Shown here piece by piece: positions 33,311 through 45,549 of a stretch of DNA of 64,000 nt. Source of the DNA: Phaeosaccion multiseriatum (taxonomy: Eukaryota > Ochrophyta, other classes); assembly GCA_965112735.1 (NCBI GenBank), contig OZ218952.1:5456001-5520000 (forward strand), read 5' to 3'. The stretch's first letter is position 1. Each line of letters starts with the position of its first letter. A program made the position numbers and the translations under genes. The notes beneath the pieces are model-generated. The model was not told the DNA's origin, searched no databases, and saw nothing but the letters and a program-made list of their open reading frames with translations.

Positions 33311-33748
33311 TAAGTAATGGTGAGACGTTACTTTTAGACAACCATAGATGGCACTTAAGGGTGTATATCTCAGGCCCAGTCTTCCTTCCGTAATGAGACT
33401 GGCCAGCGTCGATTTGGGAGTTGCAAATGGAGCAGTGCTTGACAGGGAAGGGGCGAGGGGAAGAGGAGCCCCCAGGACATTTTGGCCGCCGTGGCTGGAA
33501 GAGCCGCACCAGTCAAGAGAGCACGAGCATCGGATCATTTTTAAGTGAAGACTCCACGCCATATGCGTTGACACCAGTAAAACCAATTCATTGCGACGTT
33601 TTCTTATCCACGAGACTCCGTTATCTGAAGACGCATCGCAGCCCAGAACAACCTCATCCTCCTCCTCCTCCTCCTGCCGCCGCCGAGTCTTTCCACATCC
33701 TGCACTCGCCATTTGTGAGCCCCTCCTACTTTTGCTCCTCCTGCCTCG
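33311..33748 (+). other. Upstream block of unit 2
   Basis: Contains the short LINE 3'-end remnant (33316-33370), the block shared among units (CCCAGTCTTCC onward), a TCC repeat (33655-33675) and the distal receptor promoter box (TCTTTCCACATCCTGCACTC near 33690). No gene recognised. Confidence 0.5.
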
Positions 33749-34765
33749 CAACGGGAGAAGTACCTGGCCAGAGCCCTCAGCCACAGCGTGAAAGGTGCTG
33801 GTGCGTGGCTCCACCTTCAGCCGACCAAGAAGGCAGGGGGAGCACCACTCCACCTCACAGACGCCGAGCACAAGAGTGCCATTCGGCGAAGACTTGGCTC
33901 TGACCCCACCTACAGCAAGGACTGTCATAAGTGCCCTGGCAAGGCGCTGACGGAGGGGCACATCGTCACCTGTACCAAGACGGGGCTCAGCACACCCCAA
34001 CACGACGCTGTGCAGAAGGCACTTGTCGCCCTGCTGAAGAGCGAGGGCCTGGGCAGAGGGATAGTCCAGAACACCGGCTTCCCCTTCTTCATGAGGGCAA
34101 GAACGATCACCCCGCGACGAGGGAGAGGAAGGAGCAACGCCGTGAGGAGTGACGCCCACGTGGCCAAGCAGATGGAGATGGACATCGTGACTCCCCCCAG
34201 GATGTTTGAGCTTCCGTCCGATCATGAATATGGCGACGGCCACAAGTCCCTCATGATCGACGTCACGCTCACAGATGCCACCAACACCACCAACCGGGCC
34301 AAGGCATCGAAGGAGGCACTCGCGGCAGCCAAGAAGGCTGAAGCTACCAAGCGGACCAGGTATGGGGTGCCACAGGTAGGCATGGAAGGCCAGGGTGGGG
34401 ACATCCACTATGACCCCACGCGATACCACCTCGTCCCTTTCGCAATAGAACAGCAAGGCGCATTTGGTCCTTCTGCTCAGACGTTTATGAAAACACTCGC
34501 CACCCACATGGCTGGTGGGGGGCACGAACATCTGGACACGAGGGCTTACGCGAGAGCTGTTTGCGTCATTCGGCGACGATTAGCCGTAGCGCTCCAGCGG
34601 GCCCGACACGAACGATCGGTTCGACACAGGATCCTGGCTGGTATCAACTTTGTTCCAATGGGGAGATGAGTCAGAGGGACACGACCTCGAGGGCTAAGTT
34701 CCCCGGGGCGGTGAGACATTACTTTTAGACAACCATAGATGGCACTTAAGGGTGTAATATATAAA
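33749..34765 (+). mobile_element. 5'-truncated LINE, copy B, inserted in the gene 2 promoter
   Basis: Flanked by a 13-bp direct repeat TCCTCCTGCCTCG (33736-33748 and 34766-34778), so it splits the promoter block that is continuous before genes 1 and 4. The coding remnant runs to a TGA at about 34669: AEHKSAIRRRLG, then a CCHC-type finger (CHKC ... GHIVTC), then MEMDIV, SLMIDVTLTDATN and a Lys-rich helix. Finger plus D...D...K order resembles the C terminus of non-LTR elements with a restriction-like endonuclease. The 3' tail ends TGTAATATATAAA. The reverse transcriptase part is missing. Confidence 0.85.
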
Positions 34766-34934
34766 TCCTCCTGCCTCGCCTCCCCCTTTCACATTCCTCT
34801 CCTCCACTCTCCCTTCTCCCACTTCTTGCCAACTCCAACCCTCTTCTCTTCTCCTCCTCCACCCTGCCGAGGGCGCAGCCCGAAGCACCACCTTGTAAGG
34901 GTGTAATTTTTTTTTGCGTGTTCAAGGTTGCAGG
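34766..34934 (+). promoter_or_regulatory. Proximal upstream block of receptor gene 2
   Basis: Keeps the proximal half of the conserved block (CTCCTGCCTCGCCTCCCCC to the poly-T before ATG). The distal half is displaced 1 kb upstream by LINE copy B. Confidence 0.5.
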
Positions 34935-37900
34935 ATGTCTAGCGTCCTCGACGAGCAGCGTAGCATACTCACAACCATCTTTCACGCCACGAGCGGACCC
35001 GCTTGGTTTGACACTGCAGGATGGAACACGGAAGCACCATTGGAGACCTGGTTGGGAGTGGGCGTAGAGAATGGCTATGTGGTGAAGCTCAGCCTGTTTT
35101 TCAATGGCCTCAAAGGTGAGAGAGATGTGATTATGGTTGTTGCGCCTTGTGTCCTGAAGAGTTTTCTAAAGTCTTGAAGGTTCGAAAAGGTCGCTCTTTG
35201 TTCATGCAACAACATGTAATGGGTCTAGCATATTCGGGAAGGACGAAGTAAAGGGGGGCAAGAATGAGGCAGCGGCATGACCTGGTAGTCCAGCGATCTG
35301 TTCGCGTCCCCTTGACTTGACTTGATATTAGTATGGCGAACAACTTTCCCCACATCTCAGGGAGTATTCCGCCGCAATTTGGAGAGCTTTCGAACCTTCG
35401 AGAACTTTGGCTCCCCAAGAACAGTCTAGAAGGTAGGCGGTACGCACACCCGTTCGCGTCCCCTTGACTTGATATGAGTATGACCAAAGAACTTTCCACC
35501 CATCCGCAGGGAGTATTCCACCCGAGCTTGGATGTCTTGAGAAGCTTCAGTATTTGGTCCTCCAGAGCAACACTCTAGAAGGTAGGAGGTACGCGTACCC
35601 GTTCGCGTACCCGTTCGCGTCCCCTTGACTTGATATGAGTATGACCAAAGAACTTTCCTCCCATCCGCAGGGAGCATTCCACCCGTGCTTGGAGGTCTTC
35701 AGAACCTTGCGTTTCTGTCCCTCCGCGGCAACAAGCTCACCGGTGAGTGGTACACACACCCGTTCGCGTCCTCTTGACTTGATATTAGTATGACCAAAGA
35801 ACTTTCCCCCGCTCCATAGGGAGCATTCCAGCTGAGCTTGGAGGTCTGGAGAAGCTTCAGCAGCTGGTCCTCCACAACAACACTCTAGAAGGTAGGTGGC
35901 ACGCGAACCCGCTCGCGTCCCTTTCGCTTGAAAGTCGTATGACAAAGAACTTCCCTCCGCTCCGCAGGGAGCATTCCAAGGGAGCTTGGAAGTCTGGAGA
36001 AGCTTGAGTATTTGAACCTCTCCCGCAACGAGCTCACTGGTAAGTGGTACGCGTACCCGTTCGCGTCCCCTTGACTTGATATTTGTATGGCTGAAGAACT
36101 TTCCCCACATCTCAGGGAACATTCCGCCGCAACTAGGACAGCTTTCGAACCTTCGAGAACTTTGGCTCAACCGGAACCGTCTAGAAGGTAAGTGGTACGC
36201 ACACCCGTTCGCGTCCCTTTCGCTTGATATGAGTATAACCAAAGAACTTTCCTCCCATCCGAAGGGAGCATTCCAAGGGAGCTTGGAAGTCTGGAGAAGC
36301 TTGAGCAGTTGGACCTCTCCGACAACAAGCTCACTGGTAAGTGGCACGCACACCCGTTCGCGTCCCTTTCGCTTGATAGTAGCGTGACCAAAGAGCTCTC
36401 CTTCCATCCACAGGGAACCTTCCCAAGGAGTTGGGGAAGCTTTCAAACCTTCGAGAACTAGGGCTCTCGGGGAACAATCTAGAAGGTGAGTGGTACATTT
36501 TCCCCTTTCGCGTCCTCTTGACTTGATGTTTAGTATGGCTGAAGAACTTTCCTCCCATCCGCAGGGAGGATTCCGCCGCAACTTGGACAGCTTTCAAACC
36601 TTCAATACCTACGGCTCGATAAAAACAATCTAGAAGGTAGGTGGTACGCACACCCGTTCGCGTCCCTTTGACTTGATATCAGTATGACCAGAGAACCTTC
36701 CTCCGCTTCGCAGGGAACATTCCACCAGAGCTTGGGCGTCTGCAGAACCTGGCCGTGCTCAACCTTGGCAAAAACCAGCTCACTGGTAAGTGGTACGCAC
36801 ACCCGTTCGCGTCCCTTTGACTTGGTGTAAGTATGACCAAAGAACTTTCCTCCGCTCCGCAGGGAAGATTCCGCCCCAGCTTGGAAGTCTGGAGAAGCTT
36901 GAGGTTTTGAGCCTCTCTGGCAACAGGCTCACTGGTAGGTGGTACGCGAAACCGTTCGCGTCCCTTTGACTTGATATTAGTATGGCTGAAGAACTTTCCC
37001 CACATATCAGGGAGCATTCCGCCGCAGCTTTCGCAGCTTTCAAACCTTCGAGGACTTCGGCTCAACCGGAACAGTCTAGAAGGTAGGTACGCACACCCAT
37101 TCGCGTCCCTTCGACTTGCTATGAGTATGACCAAAGAATTTTCCTCCCATCCGAAGGGAGCATTCCAAGGGAGCTTGGACAGCTTTCGCACCTTCGAGAA
37201 CTTAAGCTCCACCAGAACAGTCTAGAAGGTAGGTGGTACGCACACCCATTCGCGTCCCTTCGACTTGCTATGAGTATGACCAAAGAATTTTCCTCCCATC
37301 CGAAGGGAGCATTCCAAGGGAGCTTGGAAGTCTGGAGAAGCTTAAGTCTGTGGACCTCTCCTCCAACAAGCTCGCTGGTAAGTGGGACGCGTACCCGTTC
37401 GCGTCCCTTTCATTTGATACTAGAGTAAGGAACATGGCGAGATTTTCGATGAGCCAAATTGTGAGTGGTCCGGCTCCATGGCGACGTACAGCTTGACCCA
37501 CTGCTGCCTTTCAAGACTCGCCACGCATCCTCCGCCGTGCCGTTCTACCTTGTCGCATCCCTGCCTGCAGGCTTTGCAACGGGCACGAATGAAGATTCGA
37601 TACTCAGATTTTGCAATGGGATCCTCTTTAGGGTGGAAGACAACCCGCTTCAGTACCCGCCAGTTGGGGTGCTGCTGCAAGGACGGCACATGACGCAAAA
37701 GTACTTCGATGACTTGCGGAAGTGTTCAAAAGAAGTAAGGAGCCTCAAGGCCATGCTCTTAGGGCCCACAACAGTAGGCAAGACCAGGTACGATATGCCC
37801 TCTTCGTCACTTTGTCCTGTCTAGCTATGTGCGATGGGCGACAGAGGAGTTCGAGGGCAGGAGAGAGGAGGGGAGAACTACTAAGATACACGCGTCTCGT

Positions 37901-40900
37901 TGTCCCCGCTGCTCTTGATTAGCTTCCGACATGCCTCCCCCCCCCCCGACGTTTCGTCCTTGTGTAGTTTGATGCGTAGCATCATAGCAAGGCGGCCCAC
38001 AGCAACGGTGGAAGGGGAGAACCCGTCGACGGTCGGTGTTCACGTCGAGGGCTGCGAGCTCAAGACGTCGGAGGGTTCGGTTGTATCGTGTCGCTTCTTC
38101 GACTGTGGTGGTCAGCAAGACTATCACGGCCTGAGCAGCATGTTTATGACAGAAGGAGCTGCCTACCTGCTGGTTTGGAGTCCGCCCGACGATCCAAATG
38201 GCGCTGAGCTTGAACCGTTCTTTGAAATGCTCAAGCACGGCGCTTCGAAGTCCACTGCGCTCGGTGTAGCCAATAAATGCGACCAGTGGAAGGGGGCTCA
38301 GAGCGATTTGACGGCACGCTGTACGTCATTTCACAGTGTTGTGAAGAAGGAGCTGCGGGAGGGGCGCATAGCGTTGGGGGAAAAAATACACATGACGAGC
38401 TGCAAGGAGGACGGAGGGCGGGAGGAGGAGCTAAGGGTGTTGATGGAGGCGCTAACGGACCTAGGCCAGACGTACGTAGTGGGTCCCTTGCTCGAGAAAG
38501 CAGTGGCCCTTCTGGACCGCATGGCGAAGGGGCACATCTTTCTGACAATGGGTGAAGTGGAAGAAGCGTGGAAGGTGGAGTTGCAGAAGGACGGAGACGA
38601 AGACGAGGACAAGGAGCTTGCGGATGTGATGCTCCAGTGCGGAGTCAATATGCTGTAAGTACGGAGGGCCTTTGGGGCGAGTTTGTGCGGAATTGAGCGA
38701 GCCTATTAGCTGGGTATGGTCCAGATTCCCAAGGTTGTTGGCGTGGCTGAATACGGTTCGGACCAGCAAGGGCCGTTTTGTATTGAGTCCGAGGCAAGAG
38801 GGAACGTAAGCACCCGTGGGGGGCGGGGGTAGCTAGATCACTTTCCCGCCGTGCCCCTCTCATTGCATCTCTCGGTGGGCGTGCAGGGACAGGAACGGAA
38901 GACTCGTGGTGGCTGGAGGCGTGGAGAAAGGTGCAGCCATTGTTCTTTCAGAGGCGGCTTTGTTTTCCAAGTTGATCAGTCCGCTCCTGACTCCGGCCGA
39001 TGCCATCACTTCCGACGGTGAAGAAGTGCTTCTCGGCCGCAACGAGGTGTGTGTGAGATGGCAAAGAAAGATAGGAAGGGTTAGAACTTGGCCAGAGTTT
39101 ACTGATGTTGTGTCGTCCGTCTGACATGCCTCCCCCCTTGTCCACACTTTTCTCTTTGCTTGCCTCCACCTGCCGTATCCTCGGTATTGCTTTTTGTGTG
39201 CCCCCCACGGAAGGGACCTTTCACACCATCCGAACTGAAGCCACTGAAGCCGAAGCGACAAGTGGACGACGACGATGGACTTAAACTTGACAGGTGTGGT
39301 GCCAACCAACTCAAAGATGAGGTGCTGACGGTTGGCTTTGCCAGATCGGTGTGGAACGCCGTTCTTCTTCGTGAGGGGGGGGGCGGGGGAAGGACTTTCG
39401 ACGAACAACAAGAAAAGGCTCTGCTGGGAAGGTTGGTGGACCTGGGCATCATTTTTGAGAAGGCTGAGCACGACAATGACTCGGGAGGGGTCATTGGTGG
39501 TGGCAATCCTACCAAGGGGCAAGAGCTCCAATTCGTGGTCTCCCTCCGCATGCCAGATGCGATGGACAGCTCGAACAAGCAAGCGCAGGCATTGAGAGAA
39601 GCGGCGGATGCGATCAGTGAGAAGATGAAGGAAGGGGAATACTTGAAGCAGGTGTACCTCCAGCTGGAGCGCCCCCCTTCCCCCGGGACCATTGCCAGGC
39701 TGGTGTCTACTCTTTCCACCAAGGGACTCGGTGAGGTGGCGGTGGGCTGGAGGCAAGGGGCGTTGTTCGTCGATGCACAACAGGCGTACATGGCCTTTGT
39801 CAGCTATGACTGGAAAAAAGAACGGTTGTACCTGAAGGTGGCTGGCCAATGGGAAGAAGGAGAGGCGCAGGTGAGGAAGAGGGAGGGGGGTCACATGCGG
39901 GGACTGATGTACTCACCACCGGGTCGCACTTATTCTGACTCTTGCAAGTTGTGTTTCTCCACTTTTTCTGTTTTGCGCTTCATCAACAATGCAACAAAGT
40001 GCGACTTTTTCCCGACCGTTGCGATGGGCTTGTTGCTCCGGCACACAGTCCACCATCTCTCCTCCTACAAGTGCCGGTGGAAGGCCGTGTACGTTGTGAA
40101 GGACATGAAAGAAGAGTGGGGGCCACTCTGTGAGGTAAGAGAGAGTGTGTGCGCTGTGCTTGTGGTATAGTCGAGGCTTCTCTCGTGCCAGAGAAGCGTT
40201 GCTATCAGCTTGCGTGTGGCTGACAGATATCATAACCTTTGTGTTGTGGGACGGAAACAGGGAGACCTTCAGGAACTCGGGTGTGTGCTGGATAGCAGGT
40301 CGAGGAAAGCTGAGGCAGGCACAAACGAGCAGCGCCGGCTGTCGGAACAGGATGTCGAGGGGCTGATCGCTACACCCGTCCCGAGCCCCCGCTGGGCGCC
40401 GCCGACCCTGGCCTTGGATCACTTTGGAGACAAGTGGAAGAGGGTCTGCGAGGATTTTAAAAAGGAGGCTTTCGGTACACTACGGACTTGCGTGGAAATG
40501 TTCACGAAAAACCAGGTACGAGGCTGCTGGGAGCTAAAAGTAGACCTGTGTGACGACTTGTGCTCTCCAAAACCTGTGTTCTGACGCCGAATTCCTTTTG
40601 TCCCTCTCTTCTCTCGAAGGGATACCTGCGGAAGGCGCGAGAGGAGCTTCTCAAAGACGGCGAAAGTCTTGTAATGAAGGACGACACGGAGTACCAAGTC
40701 TTCCTGAGCCACGCTGGGACGGAGAAGCGGGGCATTGTGTCTCTGCTGCACAGATGTCTGTGGCAGAGAGGAATTCCGACTTTCTTGGATGAGACAAGTT
40801 TGCGCGCAGGAGACCGCGCGGAGGACAAGATGCTCAAGGTGGCTGACACCGCCCCGATTGGCGTGGTCGTGCTGAGTCCGTCTTTTGTGCGCCGAGAGTG

Positions 40901-41270
40901 GCCTCTTCAGGAGATGCAAATCTTCATGGAAAGGGCGGAGAAGGAGAAAGCAGTGTTGGTGCCGTTATTCTTCGGACTGACGGTTGAGGAATGCTGGGAC
41001 ACGGGCAAATTAGAAGACAACCATCCTGACGTGAAGAAGACATGGGGAGACTGGAGCGAAGGGGAGGGAGGGGTTTGGGGTTGGCTTGAGCAGGGGAAGA
41101 CAGCAGACAAGCTTGCGAAAGACCTGCTGGGGGGTGTGGGTACGCACACGGGTCTCCGCGACGACCAGAAAGAAGATCTGTTTGCTTTCGCCAAAAGAGT
41201 GGCCAACAAGGTGGAAAGGGCATTGACGACGTTTCATTCCAAGTCCGAGAAAAGAAAGTTCGAAGGGTAG
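34935..41270 (+). CDS. LRR-Roc-COR-TIR receptor-like gene 2 (14 LRR exons, intact)
   Basis: Exons: 34935-35115 (LRR N-cap), 14 LRR exons between 35361 and 37377, 37571-37787, 37968-38654 (Roc), 38887-39046, 39214-39870 (COR), 39949-40134, 40261-40515, 40620-41270 (TIR). All junctions keep frame: 1333 aa ending KRKFEG. Roc motifs: GPTTVGKTS, DCGGQ, NKCD. The TIR carries YQVFLSHAG, LDETSLRAGD, and REWPLQEM with the candidate catalytic Glu. There is no signal peptide or membrane segment, so an intracellular receptor is likely. In ROCO proteins Roc-COR acts as a GTP-controlled dimer switch; TIR domains in plants, animals and bacteria cleave NAD+. A sensing LRR driving a TIR through Roc-COR is my inference. 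The join to exon 37571 (acceptor CTGCCTGCAG) is the least certain. Confidence 0.88.
35361..37377 (+). repeat. LRR exon-intron array of gene 2 (14 modules)
   Basis: 72-nt exons start at 35361, 35510, 35671, 35820, 35968, 36116, 36265, 36414, 36565, 36714, 36863, 37011, 37157 and 37306, all in phase 1. The intron after 35510-35581 has a doubled ACCCGTTCGCGT, and the one after 36414-36485 has TTTTCCCCTTTCGCG; both are diagnostic markers found again in gene 4. Some acceptors read GAAG instead of CAG. Confidence 0.93.
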
Positions 41271-42154
41271 GAGGGGGGTTCCACGCTGACATGCACGTGT
41301 GAGGGGGGGGGGGGGGGGGGCAGAAGCCCGGACGTGACGGATACCATAACACAAGAATGAGATTGTATATAAATGTAGTGGAAGGAAGGTCCAGAAACGT
41401 GACGTCCAGCTCAGAACGCCAGCCAGAGCCGCCAGCCTTCGGGCCTACGTGCTTCCACGCCGGGCCTTCTCAGGCGGTGGTCTTGTTTTTGGACTCTGCT
41501 TGCCTCTTGTCTATCTGTCTGTCTACCACTCTAGTTCGCTCGTTCGCTCGCTTGCTCCTCCACGCTCCTTTGATGCATTGGTGTAACTTTGGTGTGCGTT
41601 GGTGTGCCTCACGCTTAACTTGTGTGGTGGGCCGTCAAGGACCATCCACTTCACATACACAGTACTAGAACGGAGGGGAGCGGCCGCTTTTCATGTGGAG
41701 CCCTTGTCATGTTGCAAGTTGCTGGGCGATGAGTCAGGCAACGTCTTAGCACCGTAGGAATCACATTGCGGGGTCCGGCCTCTCTCTCCGCTCTAGTCGT
41801 ATAAATACATGTATGTGTAGTGGATGGAGAATTAAATTTAATCCATAAACTATAATTGAATTGACAGATGGTATTAAAAAAATGGTATTACACAATAGGA
41901 GAGCTTGCTTGGGTTGTGCTCAAACACATAAGACCATGCAACAAGTACCCCTCCCCTTACCCTACAAACCCTGGGCCAGACAGGTTAACCGCCCCCGCCC
42001 CCTCGGTCTTTCCCACTTGGGCCTCTAAGAACCCATTGTTTGCTTACCTGGGCCTCAGGGTATCTAGTGTTTGCCTACTTCGACCTCAGTTGGGCCCCAG
42101 GGTACCCATTACCCATTGTTCGCTTACTTGGGCCTGAGGGTGCCCATTATGTGC
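41271..42154. other. Inter-gene spacer of unit 2
   Basis: Conserved 3' flank of the receptor, the empty TTAA site (41874-41877), and the minisatellite leading into the DUF3172-like stop codon. No gene seen. Confidence 0.5.
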
Positions 42155-43720
42155 TTACTTGGGCCTCAGGGTGTTGATTATCTTGGCTCTATCGTCGTCA
42201 TACACGTCTTCCCCGAGCCCAATCTTGGGGTTGCTCAGGAACTCGTTCTGAGGAGGAGGAGGAAGAGGAGCAGGAGGAGGAGGAGGACGAGCAGCAGCAG
42301 CAGCAGGAGGAGGGTGAGGAGGAGCAGCAGGAGGAGGGTGAGGAGGACACACACACAGGCACACACACACGCCCAGACAACACGGGCAAACACAAACACA
42401 CACATACACGCACACCCACACATACACACATATATACACACGCCGACACACATACACACACATACATACACACACCCACCTGCGCATCGTCGCTCTGATA
42501 CACACACGAGAGCAGCGGGTTGTCGTCAAGATCGCCCACAAAGGCCCATGTATTCATGCCGTTCTTACACGTGTTGACCTCCTTATCCGACAGCAAATGG
42601 CGACGCTGCAGCACCTCTACCACGTTAGCGGGCCTCAGCACACACGCCGGCTTGACGTCCGCTTGGCTCACATGGATGGAGAAGGGGTTGAAGGTGACAA
42701 ACACGCGTTGGTCCAGAGCCATGGCGGAGGAACCGTATATCTGCGGAGGATTGAGGATGGAATAGGAGGAGGAGGCGGAGGAGGACGGAGGAGAAGGAGG
42801 AGGAGGAGGATGGACGAGGAGGAGGAGGAGGAGGATGGAGGATGGAGGATGAGGAGGAGGAGAAGGAGGAGGATAAATAGCAGTGTATGAATGGCAGTGG
42901 ATGGTGGAGGAGCGGGCCCGGGTGGGGTGGGGTGGGTGGTGGGGTGGCAGAACAGAGTAGAGAGGAGTAGAGGCATGAGACAGAGAGAGGACAATGGTGC
43001 ATCAGGACTGATCAGGACTGACACTCAAACAAAGTGTGGCATGCTCTCTCCTCTTCCCTCTCCTCTGTTCGCCCCTCTCTGCCTCCTCTCCAGCTAGACT
43101 GACGGAATGACGGACGAACGGAAGTGGGGGTGGGCTTGCGCCCTCCTCTCTCCCCTCTCTCCTCTATTCTTTTCTCGCTCTCCTCTCTCCTCCGGTCTCT
43201 TTCTCACCTCTCCTCTTTCTCCTCTATTCTCTCCCTCCCCTCTCTCCTCTGTTCCCTCTCCTCTTTCCTCCTCCTCTCTGGTCTCTCTCTCCTCCGTTCT
43301 CTGTCCTCTGTTCTTTGTACTCTCTCCTCTGCTCCCTGTCCTCTCTCCTCCGGTGTCTCTCTCTCCTCTCTCCTCTGTTCACTGTCTCTGTTCTTTGTAC
43401 TCTCTCCTCTGCTCCCTGTCCTCCCTCCTCCGGTCTCTCTCTCCTCCCTCCTCCGTTCTCTGTCCTCTGTTCTTTGTACTCTCTCCTCTCTTCCCTGTCC
43501 TCTCTCTTTCCTCCGGTCTCTCTCTGCTCTCCCCTCTGTTCTCACCTCTACCTGTACCTGGCAAATACTCTCTCCTCTGTTCTCCCCTGTACCTGTACCT
43601 GGCAAATATTAGGGTTCGGCGCTTGGCGGTCGATGGCGTCTCGGCTGGCAAGGTCCTTCGGGTTGGTGTTGATGGCGGAGTCAAGCGTTACGCCCGTGCC
43701 TATACCGAGCACGAACATGC
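42155..43720 (-). pseudogene. DUF3172-like gene, 3' fragment, copy B
   Basis: Exons 43720-43599, 42740-42480 and 42247-42155 join as in copy A and give nearly the same protein, with QAPNPNIC where copy A has QAPKPNIC. The donor region of the first exon is partly duplicated (CTGTACCTGGCAAATA near 43550-43568). 5' exons are absent. Confidence 0.7.
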
Positions 43721-43856
43721 CTGCGACGACAGAGAGAGGAGGGGGAGGGGGAGGTAGAGACAAGAGAGCGAGGGCGCGCACACGCAGAGACGGGAGGCGT
43801 CAGTCGGAGAGGGGAAAAGAGAGCCCCTCTATCGTCTCCAGACGTCGGTGCATGAG

Positions 43857-44397
43857 CTGCTGCGGTTGAGACTGTGGTGGCCGGTTGCCAACAGCATCAG
43901 TGTGCAAGACACCCTCCAGGTGACTCACCCGAGCCTGCATCGCTCGTCCTGTCAATGGGGCCTACGCAGGCGCTGGTCGTCCCCCCGACCCACCACTAGT
44001 ACTGCCACTGGCTGCATCACCAAACAAGGCTTCCTCTGCAGTAGTGCTCCATGGAGAGCGAGTATATGGCAGCAGCGGAAGCAGTGAAGGAGCTACTGTT
44101 TCATAGAGGTTTGGCGCAACGACGGCGAGAACGGGAGCTACCCTTACGGAGTTGGCTTTGCACGAGGATAACCAGGAAAGGGGGAAGAAGGGGAAGTAGG
44201 GGGAAAGGAACGCAAGTTCGAAGCGAACACGCCACACCGACGTCCGTTATCATTTCTGCAGTACCACGTGCGCAAGAGGACGAAAAGAAGGGCTGGCACC
44301 TCAGCCCAGCCAGGTACACAGCGGTCTGGCATTTTCAAGGTCACATCCATTTGTGAATTTGATGGATTCAAAGCTCGTTCAGCGTGTGTCTAAGTAA
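43857..44397 (+). mobile_element. Decayed Ty1/copia RNase H fragment, copy 3
   Basis: Same fragment without the hairpin: GGCTTTGCACGAGGATAACC is continuous at about 44154. ESEYMAAAEAVKELLFHRGL and RHTDVRYHF are both visible but out of frame with each other. Confidence 0.7.
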
Positions 44398-44462
44398 TGA
44401 AGTAATGGTGAGACGTTACTTTTAGACAACCATAGGATGGCACTTAAGGGTGTATATCTCAG

Positions 44463-44710
44463 TCGGCCCTGGAAGAGGTTATCAGATTACTGATTACGGC
44501 CGGCGCAGCCGGCCTGATTACTGATTACTGCCGGCGCCAGCCGGCCTGATTACTGATTATGGCGCCAGCCGGGTCTGATTACTGATTATGACCGGCGCCA
44601 GCCGGCCTGATTACTGATTATGACGGGCGCTAGCCGGCCTGATTACTGATTATTGGCGCCAGCCGGCCTGATTACTGACCGGCGCACACTGTAACCTCTT
44701 CCAGGGCCGA
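44463..44710. mobile_element. Short TIR element of the TCGG family (248 bp)
   Basis: Begins TCGGCCCTGGAAGAGGTTA and ends TAACCTCTTCCAGGGCCGA, flanked by a 6-bp direct repeat TCTCAG (44457-44462 and 44711-44716). Units 2 and 4 show the uninterrupted target TATATCTCAGGCCC. The interior has about six units mixing GCCGGC and CTGATTACTGATTA, the same motifs as the larger elements at 1004 and 20585. No coding capacity. Confidence 0.88.
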
Positions 44711-45201
44711 TCTCAGGCCCAGTCTTCCTTCCGTAATGAGACTGGCCAGCGTCGATTGGGAGTTGCAAATGGAGCAGTGCTTGACAGGGAAGGGGCGAGG
44801 GGAATACGAGCCCTCAGGACATTTTGGCCGACGTCGCAGGAAGAGCCGCACCAGTCAAGAGAGCACGAGCATCGGACATCATTTTTAAGTGAAGACTCCA
44901 CGCCATATGCGATCGCACCAGTAGTACCATTGACACCATTTCAACCAATTCATTTACCTCCTCCTCCCACATCCTGTCGCTGGAAGAGCCGCACCAGTCA
45001 AGAGAGCACGAATGCACATCATTTTGAAGTGAAGACTCCACGCCATATGCGATCGCCCCAGTAGTACCATTGAACAAGACTCCGTCATCTGGAGACGCAT
45101 CGCAGCCAGACCAACCTCCTCCTCCTCCCCCGCCGAGTCTTTCCACATCCGGCACTCGCCATTTGAGTCCCTCGTCGACCCTCGTACTTTGCTCCTCCTG
45201 C
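44711..45201 (+). other. Upstream block of unit 3 with internal duplication
   Basis: A segment starting GAAGAGCCGCACCAGTCAAG and running to GACTCCACGCCATATGC occurs twice (about 44840 and 44990), a local tandem duplication seen only in this unit. The distal receptor promoter box follows at about 45137. No gene recognised. Confidence 0.5.
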
Positions 45202-45406
45202 ATACGACGGCGTTTAGCCGTTGCGCTCCAGCGAGCTCGCCACGAAAGATCGATTCGCCATAGGATCCTGGCTGGCATCAACTTTATGCCAATCGGGAGA
45301 ACTGACGCATCGGAGGAATACGACCTCGAGGGCTAAGTTCCCCGGGGGGCGGTGAGACATTACTTTTAGACAATCATAGATGGCACTTTAAGGGTGTAAT
45401 ATATAA
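45202..45406 (+). mobile_element. Severely 5'-truncated LINE, copy C, in the gene 3 promoter
   Basis: About 205 bp comprising the last ~45 codons of the LINE pol protein (RRRLAVALQRARHERS, ILAGINFMPIGR) and the 3' tail. It is flanked by the 8-bp repeat CCTCCTGC (45194-45201 and 45407-45414). The sequence is more diverged than copies A, B and D. The insertion site is the same CTCCTGC position as copy B. Confidence 0.82.
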
Positions 45407-45549
45407 CCTCCTGCCTCGCCTCCCCCTTTCTTCCACTTCTTGCCAACTCCAACCCTCTTCTCTCCTCCTCCTCCCTGCCGAGGGCGCAGCCCGAAGCACC
45501 ACCTTGTATCTAAGTAAGCGATTTTTTTGGCGTGTTCGAAGGTTGCAGG

